From the NCBI GenBank assembly GCA_027047745.1, contig JALTUB010000172.1:1-27264 (forward strand): a DNA stretch of 27,264 nucleotides, in the 5' to 3' direction. This DNA is from Sulfurimonas sp. (lineage in GTDB: Bacteria; Campylobacterota; Campylobacteria; Campylobacterales; Sulfurimonadaceae). A program made the position numbers and the translations under genes. A model generated the notes under the pieces. That model was not told the origin of the DNA and searched no databases. It worked only from the letters and a program-made list of their open reading frames with translations. Positions within the stretch are counted from its first letter, which is position 1, and each line of letters begins with the position of its first letter. Of this stretch, positions 14,238-23,237 are shown piece by piece.

Positions 14238-16170
14238 CAACTTTCCCAACAACTACGGCAAATATTTTAGCCTTAGCGATGTCAACTTTGTCTATTTTTA
14301 CTATAACATCTTCAAAAAGTACAACGGCACCACTTGAAGTGATGTTGAGTCTTGCACCTTTTATCTCATCATTAAGATCAGCTTTTATCTCAGTATCAGT
14401 TCCTACTATCCTAGCTTTAAACTCTTTACCTAAGTTTTGCTCTGCCCAACGAGCAAATTTTCTAGCCATAAATTCAACTTCTATAGTGCTAGCTTCTCTC
14501 TCTTTTTCACTGATGGTCATAGATAGGGTTTCTATGTTTCTTAAAACATAAGAACCTTCTTGGGTGTCACCTGCGTTTATAGCCTTAAGTAGCCTATGGA
14601 CAATTAGGTCAGAGTAACGACGAATAGGGGAAGTAAAGTGAGTATAAGCTTCAAAACCTAAACCAAAATGCCCAGAGTTTAAAGGTGCATATCTAGCCTG
14701 CATTTGAGAACGGATTATCAAGGTATCTACTTCTGATTCTAAGTTCATTTCTCGTGCTTGTTTTTGGATGTCCGTGATGGTCTCTTTTAAGTTGTCTTTT
14801 ATGTCAATGTTCATTCCAATCCCAGCTAGTTCTTGGTAGAGTGTTTGAATCTTTGCTTGACTTGGTGGTTCATGAATCCTGAAAATACCTCTATCAAATT
14901 GTGCAGTTGCTTCTTTGTTTGCTAAAAGCATACAATCCTCTACAAGTGCATGTGATGGTGTTTCCTCTGCTTGTGTGGTTTCTATAAGATTTGAATCTTT
15001 ATCTAGTTTTATTTCTAGTTCAGTAGAACGGAAATCATAACCAACTTTTAGTCTTTTTATCTTTAGCATATCTGTAACAACACGAAGCTTTTTTAGAGAC
15101 TCAAATATTGTTCTCTCTTCATCATTTTTTGCATGAAGATTACCAGCGAAAAAGGTATCTATCTCTTCATAGTTAAATCTTCTATCTGAGTGAATAATCG
15201 CCTCATAAACAGTAGAGTTTACAACTTCTAAAGTGTTTAAGTCTAGTTTCATCTCAAAAACAAAGGCGAGTCTATCAACATGAGGCTGCAGGGAACAAAG
15301 AGTTTCACTAAGCTGACGAGGTAGCATAGGAATAGAGCGATGTGGTAGATATATAGAAAAACTTCTATATATTGCTTCATTGTCAAGCGCGCCAAAAGGT
15401 TTTACATACTCACTTACATCAGCGATAGCAACATAAAGCGTGGTGTTTTCATCATCATAGTAGATTGCATCATCAAAATCTTTAGCTGTTATAGGGTCGA
15501 TAGTACAAAAAGGTAGCTCTCTAATATCTTTTCTTTTAGGATATTTTGAAGCATCAACTTTTGGAAATGACGCAGCTATCTTTAAAACATCTTCCTCGAA
15601 ATCATCATGTTTATTGTATTGTGCGAGAACTATAAACTCATCTACTTTAGGGTCATTGATATTGCCTAGTTTTTCTAAAACTGCGTTCTCTTGGTTGTCG
15701 ATTTTAAATACATCACCAATATCATAAGAGTTTAGCTCTTGAGTTGAAAGTTCAGCACCTGCAGGATACTCTGTCTTTAAATCAACTAAAGTACGATGTC
15801 CATCTTTTATAACTATATATGCAACACTGTAGCTTTGTTCTCTTCCTACTATTTCAGCTATTTTTGCACTAGGAGTTCCTCTTTTTCCAAGAAGTCTTTG
15901 TGCTATGATAAGGTCTCCTTCATTGGCACTTCCCAAATCTCCTTCACCTATAAAAAGGTCACGAACATTTTCTCCTATAACATGTATATATGCTGTTCCT
16001 TTTTGAACAAGACCTAAAGTTCCTGCACGATATTTGGAGTTAAATTTGTAAACATTTTCTGTCTTAGTAAGATATTTTTTTGCAAACCAGTTTTGAATGA
16101 GAGAGGCTTCTTGTGGGGATATATCTAGCTCACTCAAGCCATGAGTGAGTTTGATGAGTAGAGATTTCAA
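14230..16170 (-). CDS. rnr: Ribonuclease R / VacB-type 3'-5' exoribonuclease
   Basis: RNase R degrades structured RNA from the 3' end. The 646-residue product has an N-terminal cold-shock/OB region, then the RNB catalytic domain with the acidic metal cluster in CTIDPITAKDFDDAIYY (about residues 225-241), the LPHRSIPMLPRQLSETLCSL segment, and the HFGLGFEAYTHFTSPIRRYSDLIVHRLL block late in the domain. The C-terminal S1-like part is short and weakly conserved, and the long basic tail of enterobacterial RNase R is missing. The shorter form appears normal for Campylobacterota. It starts 7 nt after the HDOD gene and overlaps holA. Confidence 0.93.
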   Translation of the reverse strand: MKSLLIKLTHGLSELDISPQEASLIQNWFAKKYLTKTENVYKFNSKYRAGTLGLVQKGTAYIHVIGENVRDLFIGEGDLGSANEGDLIIAQRLLGKRGTPSAKIAEIVGREQSYSVAYIVIKDGHRTLVDLKTEYPAGAELSTQELNSYDIGDVFKIDNQENAVLEKLGNINDPKVDEFIVLAQYNKHDDFEEDVLKIAASFPKVDASKYPKRKDIRELPFCTIDPITAKDFDDAIYYDDENTTLYVAIADVSEYVKPFGALDNEAIYRSFSIYLPHRSIPMLPRQLSETLCSLQPHVDRLAFVFEMKLDLNTLEVVNSTVYEAIIHSDRRFNYEEIDTFFAGNLHAKNDEERTIFESLKKLRVVTDMLKIKRLKVGYDFRSTELEIKLDKDSNLIETTQAEETPSHALVEDCMLLANKEATAQFDRGIFRIHEPPSQAKIQTLYQELAGIGMNIDIKDNLKETITDIQKQAREMNLESEVDTLIIRSQMQARYAPLNSGHFGLGFEAYTHFTSPIRRYSDLIVHRLLKAINAGDTQEGSYVLRNIETLSMTISEKEREASTIEVEFMARKFARWAEQNLGKEFKARIVGTDTEIKADLNDEIKGARLNITSSGAVVLFEDVIVKIDKVDIAKAKIFAVVVGKVDV

Positions 16171-16177
16171 GTGCTAT

Positions 16178-16978
16178 CTATCTTATATTTTCAATAGCTG
16201 TATCAAAGCTTTCCATATTAAGCTCATATTTTTCTATTAGCTCTTTCGCTGCTTTAATACTATCATCAGTAACTTTTCCATTGATTGGAACTGCAACACG
16301 AACAGCATGTAAAATCTGTGTAGCACGACGATCTTCATCTGTCGCTTTTTCTGGGTTTTGACAGTTTCCTATAACATCAACAAGTTTTGCTTCAAATTTC
16401 CATTGTTTGAAAATTGTAGCACTTACTTCTGGGGTATCAACACCAACGATTTCTCTCTCTGCAGCTTCAACATCACCAAGGTTAACTAAGGCATCACGAA
16501 AAGCTTCTTGTTTTCCATCAGTTATAATCTGTTGAGCAATCAGAACTTTACCAATCTCAACAAGAAATGCAGCAGGAGATAAAACACCTAAAAGACGATT
16601 TTCTTTTCTGATACACCATGCAGTGATAAGGGCATGTTGTTTTTTTGAAAGTGCCGAGAACATATCGTTGTTTATACCATAAGGAGAGAGATCAAGCGTA
16701 AAACTCTTTTTAACGATACTAGCAAGAGCAAAGCCACGAACTGTACCCATGCCAAATAGACCAACAGCTTGACTGATGGCATTTATCTCACGAGAGAAAC
16801 CATACAGTGGTGAGTTAGCAGCTTTGAGTATGTCAGCTGTTAAAAGTGGATCTTTTTCCAATATCTTTACCATATCGTTAAAACTACTATCTGGATCTTG
16901 ATAAACTGCTTCTATCTGCATCGCAGATTCTGGAAGAGGTGGAAGTTGTTTTATCTTCTTAAGTATATCTTCTGTCAT
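16178..16978 (-). CDS. HDOD domain signalling protein
   Basis: The 266-residue protein is made up of an HDOD domain, an HD-related fold that lacks the full metal-binding set and is found in regulatory and signalling proteins. The family opening is clear (LPPLPESAMQIEAVYQDPDSSFNDMVKILEKDP) followed by ILKAANSPLYGFSREINAISQAVGLFG, where the NSPLY-x-x-x-x-I-x-S/A pattern is diagnostic. There is no output domain fused to it. It is the first gene of the HDOD-rnr-holA run, with a minus-strand -10 about 46 nt upstream. Its partner and signal are unknown. Confidence 0.9.
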   Translation of the reverse strand: MTEDILKKIKQLPPLPESAMQIEAVYQDPDSSFNDMVKILEKDPLLTADILKAANSPLYGFSREINAISQAVGLFGMGTVRGFALASIVKKSFTLDLSPYGINNDMFSALSKKQHALITAWCIRKENRLLGVLSPAAFLVEIGKVLIAQQIITDGKQEAFRDALVNLGDVEAAEREIVGVDTPEVSATIFKQWKFEAKLVDVIGNCQNPEKATDEDRRATQILHAVRVAVPINGKVTDDSIKAAKELIEKYELNMESFDTAIENIR

Positions 16979-17023
16979 TTTTTCTCACTTTGTTAAATTA
17001 AGTTCATGTAACTTTATATCATA

Positions 17024-17029
17024 ATTATA
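17024..17029 (-). promoter_or_regulatory. -10 element for the HDOD-rnr-holA run
   Basis: A perfect TATAAT on the minus strand (context CACTATAATTATG), predicting a start near 17017 and a leader of about 39 nt before the ATG at 16978. No -35 is recognisable. Confidence 0.5.
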
Positions 17030-17106
17030 GTGATAAGAGATAAATTAATACTGAATATTTACAAAAAACTGTTATTATTTTTACATAACTAGAAAAAAGG
17101 ACAAAA

Positions 17107-17433
17107 ATGTATCGTGATGCAATGTTAACACAGTTGGGTTATTCACCAAATGAAGCTTTAATAAAACAGTTAAAAAAAATCGAAGAAAATACTATAGGGT
17201 ATGACAAAATTCAAAAACATATTATGGATTTGCATGATCATCTTAGGGTAGATAACTCTTATATAGCACTATCAAATTCAAATGATTATTTTAAGATTAA
17301 AGTTGAATCAAAAACTCCAGAAATAGCACAAGAAGCACATGAAAAAATCACTCGTTTTAGTGATAAGTTTAAGATAAAATTAAATAAGTTAGACAATAAA
17401 GAGACTTACTATATTTTAGGTTTTCATCACTAA
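17107..17433 (+). CDS. Small hypothetical protein
   Basis: The 108-residue product was not recognised. It is predicted soluble, with an N-terminal helical part (NEALIKQLKKIEENTIGYDKI) and a C-terminal half that may alternate strands and helices (YIALSNSNDYFKIKVES, then FKIKLNKLDNKETYYILGF). No cysteine or catalytic motif stands out. AAAAAGGACAAAA precedes the ATG. The next gene (GreA/GreB family) begins 1 nt after its stop, so the two are co-transcribed, but this does not reveal a function. Confidence 0.75.
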   Translation: MYRDAMLTQLGYSPNEALIKQLKKIEENTIGYDKIQKHIMDLHDHLRVDNSYIALSNSNDYFKIKVESKTPEIAQEAHEKITRFSDKFKIKLNKLDNKETYYILGFHH

Positions 17434-17434
17434 T

Positions 17435-17959
17435 TTGAAAGAGCCTATGAGTATAGAAGGTTATGACCTTTTAGTCCAAGAGTTTAAATTTTTACTAGAA
17501 GTAGAAAAACCAAAAACGGCAGAGGAAAAACTTGTAGCTGCTGCTCAAGGTGATAGAAGTGAAAACGCAGATTATCATGCTGCAAAAGAGAAACTTCGTT
17601 TTATGGACAAAAGACTCTTTTATCTAAATAAAATGATTCAGAACTCTGTTATCATAGACCCATCTCTACATGCTCATAAAAAAGTAAGTTTTGGAAGCAC
17701 TGTGTCAGTTACAAATATAGATACAGATAAAGAAGAGACTTACACAATTTGTGGTGTTTTAGAGAGTGAACCAGAAAATGGTCTTATTTCTATCCATTCT
17801 CCCTTAGCAAAAGCGATGATTGGTAAAGAAGAGGGCGATGAGTTTAAAATAAAACTTCCTAAAACTACTAAAGAGTATGAGATAGAAAGTATAAATTACA
17901 TAAATATTTTCTCTTTAAAGAAAAATATTAGAACAAAAAGTGATTTTGCTTTTCATTAA
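17435..17959 (+). CDS. GreA/GreB family transcription elongation factor
   Basis: Gre factors enter the RNA polymerase secondary channel and stimulate cleavage of backtracked RNA. The N-terminal coiled coil carries the acidic tip as GDRSENADYHAAKEKLR (about residues 40-56). The R in GDRSENADY is more like GreB than GreA (GDLSENAEY). The C-terminal FKBP-like domain follows (FGSTVSVTNIDTDKEETYTICG, then SPLAKAMIGKEEGDEFKIKLP). At 174 residues it is slightly longer than usual, with a non-conserved tail. TTG at 17435 gives MKEPMSIEGYDLL, matching the family N-terminus, while ATG at 17447 has a closer purine-rich site. It is probably a second Gre protein beside a housekeeping GreA elsewhere, which is an inference. 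Confidence 0.88.
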   Translation: MKEPMSIEGYDLLVQEFKFLLEVEKPKTAEEKLVAAAQGDRSENADYHAAKEKLRFMDKRLFYLNKMIQNSVIIDPSLHAHKKVSFGSTVSVTNIDTDKEETYTICGVLESEPENGLISIHSPLAKAMIGKEEGDEFKIKLPKTTKEYEIESINYINIFSLKKNIRTKSDFAFH

Positions 17960-17963
17960 AAAG

Positions 17964-17983
17964 AGAAAGTGAGTTTACTCACT
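17964..17983 (-). terminator. Terminator of the DUF2231 gene
   Basis: AGTGAG (17968-17973), loop TTTA and CTCACT (17978-17983) make a 6-bp hairpin. On the minus strand it overlaps the stop codon and is followed by a T/C-rich tract ending in five T. On the plus strand no T run follows. Confidence 0.55.
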
Positions 17984-18574
17984 ATCATCTTCATCTTCAT
18001 CTTTTTCTTGAAGTCCATAGACTTTATTTATATCTTGAGATACTGAATCTATATCGTCAATAGCGTCTTCATATATATCAACTTTATCTTCGTCTTCATC
18101 AGTTGCATCAGCATTTTTAACAGCCTTGTGCAGGATTGTTTGTATAGAGTGAACTTTAAATGGCATACCATACTCGTAAACTATCTCTCCACCATGTTTA
18201 CCTTGTAAAAATGTAGTAGCAGTTACTCCAATCAATAAAACAACAGCCACAGCTTCAAGAATAAACTTGTGTGTTTTACAACCTACGATTTTTAGTAAAG
18301 CTATCAAACTAATTGCTATAGCTAAGTATAAGCCAAGTGCTTTATGTTCTAACAGCTCATGTTTTCCAGCCTCACTTAAATACTGAAATATTTGTGGACC
18401 TGCTTGGTTTCCTGTGTACCAAACTCCAATCATAGCGAGTGCAGATACAAGGGTTAGACGAGAAGAGATTTTTGACATACCCTCACTTTTAGTAAAAAGA
18501 TAAATAACTCCAAAAATTGAAGCGACTAATGGTAAAACTATTGCAAAGTGAACAGTTGCTGGATGTAACATCAT
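17975..18574 (-). CDS. DUF2231-like membrane protein with acidic C-terminal tail
   Basis: The 199-residue protein has four predicted membrane spans (about residues 8-27, 38-55, 79-95 and 102-121). The N-terminal motif MLHPATVHFAIVLPLVAS is typical of DUF2231 membrane proteins, in which conserved histidines (here H4 and H9) suggest metal or heme binding. After the last span comes a soluble tail very rich in D and E (DATDEDED, then EKDEDEDDSE), unusual for the family. It is a single gene with its own -10 and is convergent with the Gre gene. The biochemical role is unknown. Confidence 0.75.
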   Translation of the reverse strand: MMLHPATVHFAIVLPLVASIFGVIYLFTKSEGMSKISSRLTLVSALAMIGVWYTGNQAGPQIFQYLSEAGKHELLEHKALGLYLAIAISLIALLKIVGCKTHKFILEAVAVVLLIGVTATTFLQGKHGGEIVYEYGMPFKVHSIQTILHKAVKNADATDEDEDKVDIYEDAIDDIDSVSQDINKVYGLQEKDEDEDDSE

Positions 18575-18601
18575 AATAAATCCTTATTTTAAATTTAAGG
18601 C

Positions 18602-18607
18602 ATTATA
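18602..18607 (-). promoter_or_regulatory. -10 element of the DUF2231 gene
   Basis: A perfect TATAAT on the minus strand (context GCTATAATGCC) about 27 bp upstream of the start codon at 18574, divergent from the purL promoter about 65 bp away. Confidence 0.55.
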
Positions 18608-18671
18608 GCATCTCTTTCACAACAGCAATTGAACTAAAATAGATTTAAAAGTTTTTTTACCACTTATTAGA

Positions 18672-18677
18672 TATAAT
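18672..18677 (+). promoter_or_regulatory. -10 element of purL
   Basis: A perfect TATAAT (context AGATATAATCCAC) with a T-rich tract (18652-18658) at the -35 distance. It predicts a leader of about 25 nt before the GTG at 18710. No purine riboswitch or PUR-box-like structure was seen. Confidence 0.6.
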
Positions 18678-18709
18678 CCACATTTAAAAATCATATTTAG
18701 GATTCCATC

Positions 18710-20926
18710 GTGAGCCAACAACTAGAGAATATTGACGAACAACTAGCTAATCATAAACTTTCACAACTTGATTATACACATATTAAAGAAATTTTAGGTC
18801 GTGAGCCAAACCTCGTAGAACTTGGTGTTTTTTCAGCAATGTGGAGTGAACACTGCTCTTACAAATCATCAAAAGTACATCTAAAAGGTTTTCCTACTAA
18901 AGCGTCATGGGTTATACAAGGTCCTGGTGAAAATGCAGGTGTTATTGACATCGGTGATGGATATGCTGCTGTATTTAAGATGGAATCACATAACCATCCA
19001 AGTTTTATAGAGCCTTATCAAGGTGCTGCAACTGGTGTCGGTGGGATTATGCGTGATATATTTACTATGGGTGCTCGTCCAATAGCAAACTTAAATTCAC
19101 TTCGTTTTGGTAATGTAATGAATGATGATAAAATATCTGCTCATCAACGCTATCTTGTCCGTGGCGTTACAGAGGGTATCGGTGGTTATGGAAACTGTAT
19201 GGGTGTTCCAACTATCGGTGGTGAGACAAGTTTTGATGAGTGTTACAATGGAAATATCCTTGTAAACGCATTTACTTTAGGTCTTGCAAAAAGTGATGAA
19301 ATTTTTTATGGAAAAGCTGAAGGAATGGGAAATCCTGTCATGTATGTTGGTGCAAAAACAGGTCGTGATGGACTAGGTGGTGCAGTCATGAGCAGTGATA
19401 GTTTTACAGAAGAGTCAAAATCTCTTCGTCCTACTGTTCAGGTGGGTGACCCATTTACTGAAAAACTTCTACTTGAAGCATGTTTAGAACTTTTCAAGAC
19501 TGATTATGTCATAGGTATCCAAGATATGGGTGCTGCTGGACTTACTTCATCTGCGTTTGAGATGGCAGGTCGTTCAGGGTCTGGCATGATTATGCATCTT
19601 GACAAAGTTCCAGCTCGTGAAGAGAACATGACGCCTTATGACTTTATGTTGAGTGAATCTCAAGAGCGTATGCTCCTTTGTGCTAAAAAAGGAAGCGAAC
19701 AAGCGATTATCGATATATTTGAAAAGTGGGATTTGGATGCTGCTGTTGTCGGTGAAGTAACAGATACAGGAGATATGGAGCTTTTTTGGCATGGTGAAAA
19801 ATGTGCTGAAGTCCCAGTTGACCCTGTAAGTGAAGAAGCGCCAGAATTAAATCGCCCTACAAAAGAACCAGCATATTTAAAAGGTTTAGCATCTGTAAGT
19901 GTAGATGATTTTGACAAAGTTTCAAACAAAGAAGCATTTGAGACACTTACTAAGAGTATGGAAGTAGTAGATAAAGCTTGGATATATACTCAGTATGATT
20001 CGATGGTACAAACAAATACTATAAAAAATGGTGGGATGTTAGACGCCTCTGTTGTTCGTGTAAAAGAGAATGGCAAAGCACTTGCTATGAGTGCTGATTG
20101 TAATGTTCGTTACTGCTACATCGACCCTAAAGGTGGAGCTGCTGCTGCAGTTATAGAGTCTGGTAGAAATGTTGCTATGAGTGGTGCTAGACCTTTGGCT
20201 ATTACTGATTGTTTAAACTATGGTAATCCTGAAAACCCAGAAGTTATGTGGCAGTTTGCAGAGGGTTGTTTAGGTATAAAAGAAGCTTGTGCCGAGCTAA
20301 CTACTCCAGTAATAGGTGGAAATGTTTCACTATACAATGAAACAAATGGTGTTTCTGTTTTTCCGACTCCTTCAATAGCAACTGTGGGTGTAAATGATGA
20401 CCAAAACAATGTTTTAATGTCTTCATTTCAAAATGAGGGTAATGAACTATATTTAGTTGGTGAATCAAAATCTGAGTTTGGTGGGTCTTTATATATGAAA
20501 GAGATTTGTGGGACTGTAGCGGGAGTTTTACCTGAGATAGATTATAAAAATGAACTTGCTCTTTGGGACTTAGTTATCGAGGGAAACAAGAAAAACCTAC
20601 TTGAATGTGCAAAAGATGCTTCAAGTGGTGGTGTAGCTATAGCCTTAGCTAAGATGAGTGCTACTTCTGGACTTGGATGTGATGTAGAGATGAGTGTATC
20701 AGACGAGAGAGATATATTTGCAGAGTCTATGAGTCGTGCTATTATAGAAGTAAAACCTGAAAACTGTGAAGCTTTTGAAGCAATGCTAGATGAAAATATG
20801 GCAGTTGAAAAAATCGGAACTGTTGGTGGAAGTTTTATTAAAGTGAATAATGTTGAGATGAGTATGGATAGATTGAAAGATAACTATTTCAATACTTTCA
20901 AAAATGTCATACAAAGGGATATATAA
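18710..20926 (+). CDS. purL: Phosphoribosylformylglycinamidine synthase subunit PurL
   Basis: PurL makes FGAM from FGAR, ATP and glutamine-derived ammonia in purine synthesis. At 738 residues this is the small type, which needs separate PurQ and PurS; neither is in the window. Landmarks include GVFSAMWSEHCSYKSSK with the catalytic-type histidine, the FKMESHNHPSFIEPYQGAATGVGG block, IQDMGAAGLTSSAFEMA, and in the second half NYGNPENPEVMWQF and DASSGGVAIALAKM. The start is GTG at 18710 with TAGGA upstream. It appears to be transcribed on its own; a gene for a DUF302-like protein lies 82 bp downstream. Confidence 0.97.
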   Translation: MSQQLENIDEQLANHKLSQLDYTHIKEILGREPNLVELGVFSAMWSEHCSYKSSKVHLKGFPTKASWVIQGPGENAGVIDIGDGYAAVFKMESHNHPSFIEPYQGAATGVGGIMRDIFTMGARPIANLNSLRFGNVMNDDKISAHQRYLVRGVTEGIGGYGNCMGVPTIGGETSFDECYNGNILVNAFTLGLAKSDEIFYGKAEGMGNPVMYVGAKTGRDGLGGAVMSSDSFTEESKSLRPTVQVGDPFTEKLLLEACLELFKTDYVIGIQDMGAAGLTSSAFEMAGRSGSGMIMHLDKVPAREENMTPYDFMLSESQERMLLCAKKGSEQAIIDIFEKWDLDAAVVGEVTDTGDMELFWHGEKCAEVPVDPVSEEAPELNRPTKEPAYLKGLASVSVDDFDKVSNKEAFETLTKSMEVVDKAWIYTQYDSMVQTNTIKNGGMLDASVVRVKENGKALAMSADCNVRYCYIDPKGGAAAAVIESGRNVAMSGARPLAITDCLNYGNPENPEVMWQFAEGCLGIKEACAELTTPVIGGNVSLYNETNGVSVFPTPSIATVGVNDDQNNVLMSSFQNEGNELYLVGESKSEFGGSLYMKEICGTVAGVLPEIDYKNELALWDLVIEGNKKNLLECAKDASSGGVAIALAKMSATSGLGCDVEMSVSDERDIFAESMSRAIIEVKPENCEAFEAMLDENMAVEKIGTVGGSFIKVNNVEMSMDRLKDNYFNTFKNVIQRDI

Positions 20927-20967
20927 AGTTTTATCTAATATCTATTTGGATAAAATGTTGCACTTCA

Positions 20968-20988
20968 TTGGATTGTCCTGCAATCCAA
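20968..20988 (+). repeat. Perfect stem-loop between purL and the DUF302-like gene
   Basis: TTGGATTG (20968-20975), loop TCCTG and CAATCCAA (20981-20988) form an 8-bp perfect hairpin. There is no T run after it, so it is more likely a leader structure of the next gene, or an mRNA 3' end stabiliser for purL, than an intrinsic terminator. A -10-like TAAAAT lies nearby, at about 20951. Confidence 0.5.
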
Positions 20989-21008
20989 AACTAATTTAAA
21001 GGAAAAAA

Positions 21009-21578
21009 ATGTTTAAAAATTTACTTGCCCTTATCGGCTTAGTCGCTCTTATAGTAGTTATCGGTGTTTACGCTAAATTTGGTGAGAAAGTTTCTCAACT
21101 AGATAATCAAGCTATACCAACTTATGAAAAAATGTTTGAAAAAGTTTTAGATACAGGAGATGCTGCAAAAGGCATGGTTCTAAAATGGAAAGTTAATGAT
21201 GATGTAGAAAATGCAGATGTTGTTGAGTCTATCAAAGCTTTAGCAGAAGAGTACAATATGCGTGTAACAGGTGATACTAAGATGTTTACCATGCCAAACG
21301 CAAAAGGTAGTGAAATTAAAGCTGTTGAAAATATTTCAATGTGTAGTCTTCCTATCGCTAAAAAATTCTTAGCTTATTCTCATGAGTTTGGTGGTTTTAT
21401 GCCATGTAGAATTATGTTAATAACACTTGCAAATGGTGAGAGATGGTTATATACAATGGATCTTGCATTAGCTATTCATGGTGGTCATCCTTTACCAGCA
21501 GAGATGTTAAAACTAGCTTCTCATGTTCAAAAAGCGATGTTAGATATTCCAGCTCGTGCTGCTCAAGGTGATTTTTAA
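21009..21578 (+). CDS. Membrane-anchored DUF302-like protein
   Basis: The 189-residue product starts with one hydrophobic segment (LLALIGLVALIVVIGVYA, residues 5-22) that would serve as an N-terminal membrane anchor or uncleaved signal, placing the rest outside the cytoplasm. The C-terminal half (about 85-180) resembles DUF302: MCSLPIAKKFLAYSHEFGGF, MPCRIMLITLANGERWLYTM and a closing region KAMLDIPARAA. Two cysteines (in MCSLP and MPCR) are visible and could matter in an oxidising compartment. AAAGGA precedes the ATG, and a strong terminator follows. The molecular function of DUF302 is unknown. Confidence 0.7.
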   Translation: MFKNLLALIGLVALIVVIGVYAKFGEKVSQLDNQAIPTYEKMFEKVLDTGDAAKGMVLKWKVNDDVENADVVESIKALAEEYNMRVTGDTKMFTMPNAKGSEIKAVENISMCSLPIAKKFLAYSHEFGGFMPCRIMLITLANGERWLYTMDLALAIHGGHPLPAEMLKLASHVQKAMLDIPARAAQGDF

Positions 21579-21593
21579 TCAATCACCTCTTTT

Positions 21594-21620
21594 AAAAGAC
21601 TGATTTCTTCAGTCTTTTAT
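21594..21620 (+). terminator. Strong Rho-independent terminator after the DUF302-like gene
   Basis: AAAAGACTGA (21594-21603), a 5-nt loop and TCAGTCTTTT (21609-21618) form a perfect 10-bp stem whose 3' arm ends in four T. It separates this gene from purH. Confidence 0.85.
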
Positions 21621-21640
21621 ACTTCCTCTATTTACCTCCC

Positions 21641-21646
21641 TATAAT
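21641..21646 (+). promoter_or_regulatory. -10 element of purH
   Basis: A perfect TATAAT (context CCCTATAATCTAC) 47 bp before the purH ATG, downstream of the terminator at 21594-21620. No -35 match is visible. Confidence 0.6.
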
Positions 21647-21692
21647 CTACATTTAGATAAAATTTCAAAAATATTTTACTTTAAGGCTTAGT

Positions 21693-23228
21693 ATGAAAAG
21701 AGCATTAGTTAGCGTTAGTGACAAAAGTGGTGTAGTTGATTTTTGTAAATCATTAGTTCGTAACGATTTTGAGATTATCTCAACAGGTGGAACTTATAAA
21801 ATATTAAAAGAAAATGGTGTAAATGCTATTGAAATTGATGAAATTACAAAGTTTCCAGAGTGCTTTGAAGGTCGTGTTAAAACTTTAAATCCTTTTGTTC
21901 ATGGTGGTATCTTACATCGTCGTGATAAACAATCACATCTTGACCAAGCCAAAGAACTTGGGGTTGAAGCTATTGACCTAGTTTGTGTAAATCTTTATCC
22001 TTTTAAAGAGACTATTGAAAAAACTGATGACTTTGATGAGATTATAGAAAATATAGACATCGGTGGACCTGCTATGGTTCGCTCAGCTGCAAAAAACTTT
22101 GATTCTGTAATAATTGTAACTGATGTTGTAGATTACTCATTGGTTATAAATGCAATAGAACAAGATACAAATAGCGTAGAGTTCCGTCGCTCTTTGATGA
22201 TAAAAGCGTATGAACATACTGCAACTTATGACAGTATGATAGCAAACTACATGAACAGTCGTTTTAATGATGGTTTTGGGCAAAAGCAGTTTGTAGTTGG
22301 AAATAAAGTCATGAATACTCGCTATGGAGAAAATCCACATCAAAAAGGTGCATTGTATGAATTTGATAAGCACTTTTCAAACAACTTTAAAACACTTAAA
22401 GGTGAAGCAAGTTTTAACAACTTAAACGACTTAAATGGTGCAGTGAAAATAGCAGCTGGTTTTGGTAAAGAGAATGCAGTTTGTATCTCAAAACATGGAA
22501 ATCCTTGTGGTGTAGCTATCAAAGATACACTTTTAGAATCTTATGTTGAAGCACTAAAGTGTGATCCTGTATCTGCATTTGGTGGGGTTGTTGCAGTAAA
22601 TGGAACTGTAGATAAAGAACTTGCTCAGAAGATGAACGAAATATTTTTAGAGGTAGTTATCGCTGGTCGAATAACTTCTGAAGCACAAGAAGTATTTTCT
22701 AAAAAGAAAAGAATTAAACTTTTTGAGATGGGAGCTGATAATCTTCTTTTAGCAAATGATAAAAAAGATTTTAAACATATTGATGGTGGATTTGTTTATC
22801 AAGATGCTGATGTTGTTGGAGCAGATGAAGTTAAAAATGCAAAACTTGTCTCAAAAGTAGCGGCAGAGGCTCAAGATATGAAAGATATGCAAATAGCATA
22901 TAAGATAGCATCACTTACAAAATCAAACTGCGTTATTTATGTTAAAAACTCTGCAATGGTTGCTGTTGGTATGGGTATGACTAGCCGTGTTGATGCTGCT
23001 CAGTGTGCTTTGAAAAAAGCAAAAGATATGGGACTTGATGTGAGAGGTGCAGCCTTAGCTAGTGAAGCATTTTTTCCTTTCCGTGATAGTATCGATGCTG
23101 CAGCTGAAGCTGGTGTTAAAAATGTTATAGAACCAGGTGGAAGTATCAGAGATGAAGAGATCATAGAAGCTGCTAATGAATTTGGTATGAGTCTGTATTT
23201 TTCAAATATTCGTCACTTTCTACATTAA
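21693..23228 (+). CDS. purH: Bifunctional AICAR transformylase / IMP cyclohydrolase
   Basis: PurH carries out the last two steps to IMP: formyl transfer to AICAR and ring closure. The 511-residue protein has the N-terminal cyclohydrolase domain with ALVSVSDKSGVVDFCKSL, ISTGGTYKIL and GRVKTLNPFVHGGIL, and the transformylase domain with KHGNPCGVAI (the catalytic lysine-histidine motif) and a closing ASEAFFPFRDSIDAAAEAGV. The length is normal. AAGG lies about 9 nt before the ATG. It is a single gene with its own promoter, although it belongs to the same pathway as purL 0.8 kb upstream. Confidence 0.98.
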   Translation: MKRALVSVSDKSGVVDFCKSLVRNDFEIISTGGTYKILKENGVNAIEIDEITKFPECFEGRVKTLNPFVHGGILHRRDKQSHLDQAKELGVEAIDLVCVNLYPFKETIEKTDDFDEIIENIDIGGPAMVRSAAKNFDSVIIVTDVVDYSLVINAIEQDTNSVEFRRSLMIKAYEHTATYDSMIANYMNSRFNDGFGQKQFVVGNKVMNTRYGENPHQKGALYEFDKHFSNNFKTLKGEASFNNLNDLNGAVKIAAGFGKENAVCISKHGNPCGVAIKDTLLESYVEALKCDPVSAFGGVVAVNGTVDKELAQKMNEIFLEVVIAGRITSEAQEVFSKKKRIKLFEMGADNLLLANDKKDFKHIDGGFVYQDADVVGADEVKNAKLVSKVAAEAQDMKDMQIAYKIASLTKSNCVIYVKNSAMVAVGMGMTSRVDAAQCALKKAKDMGLDVRGAALASEAFFPFRDSIDAAAEAGVKNVIEPGGSIRDEEIIEAANEFGMSLYFSNIRHFLH

Positions 23229-23237
23229 AACAATAAC

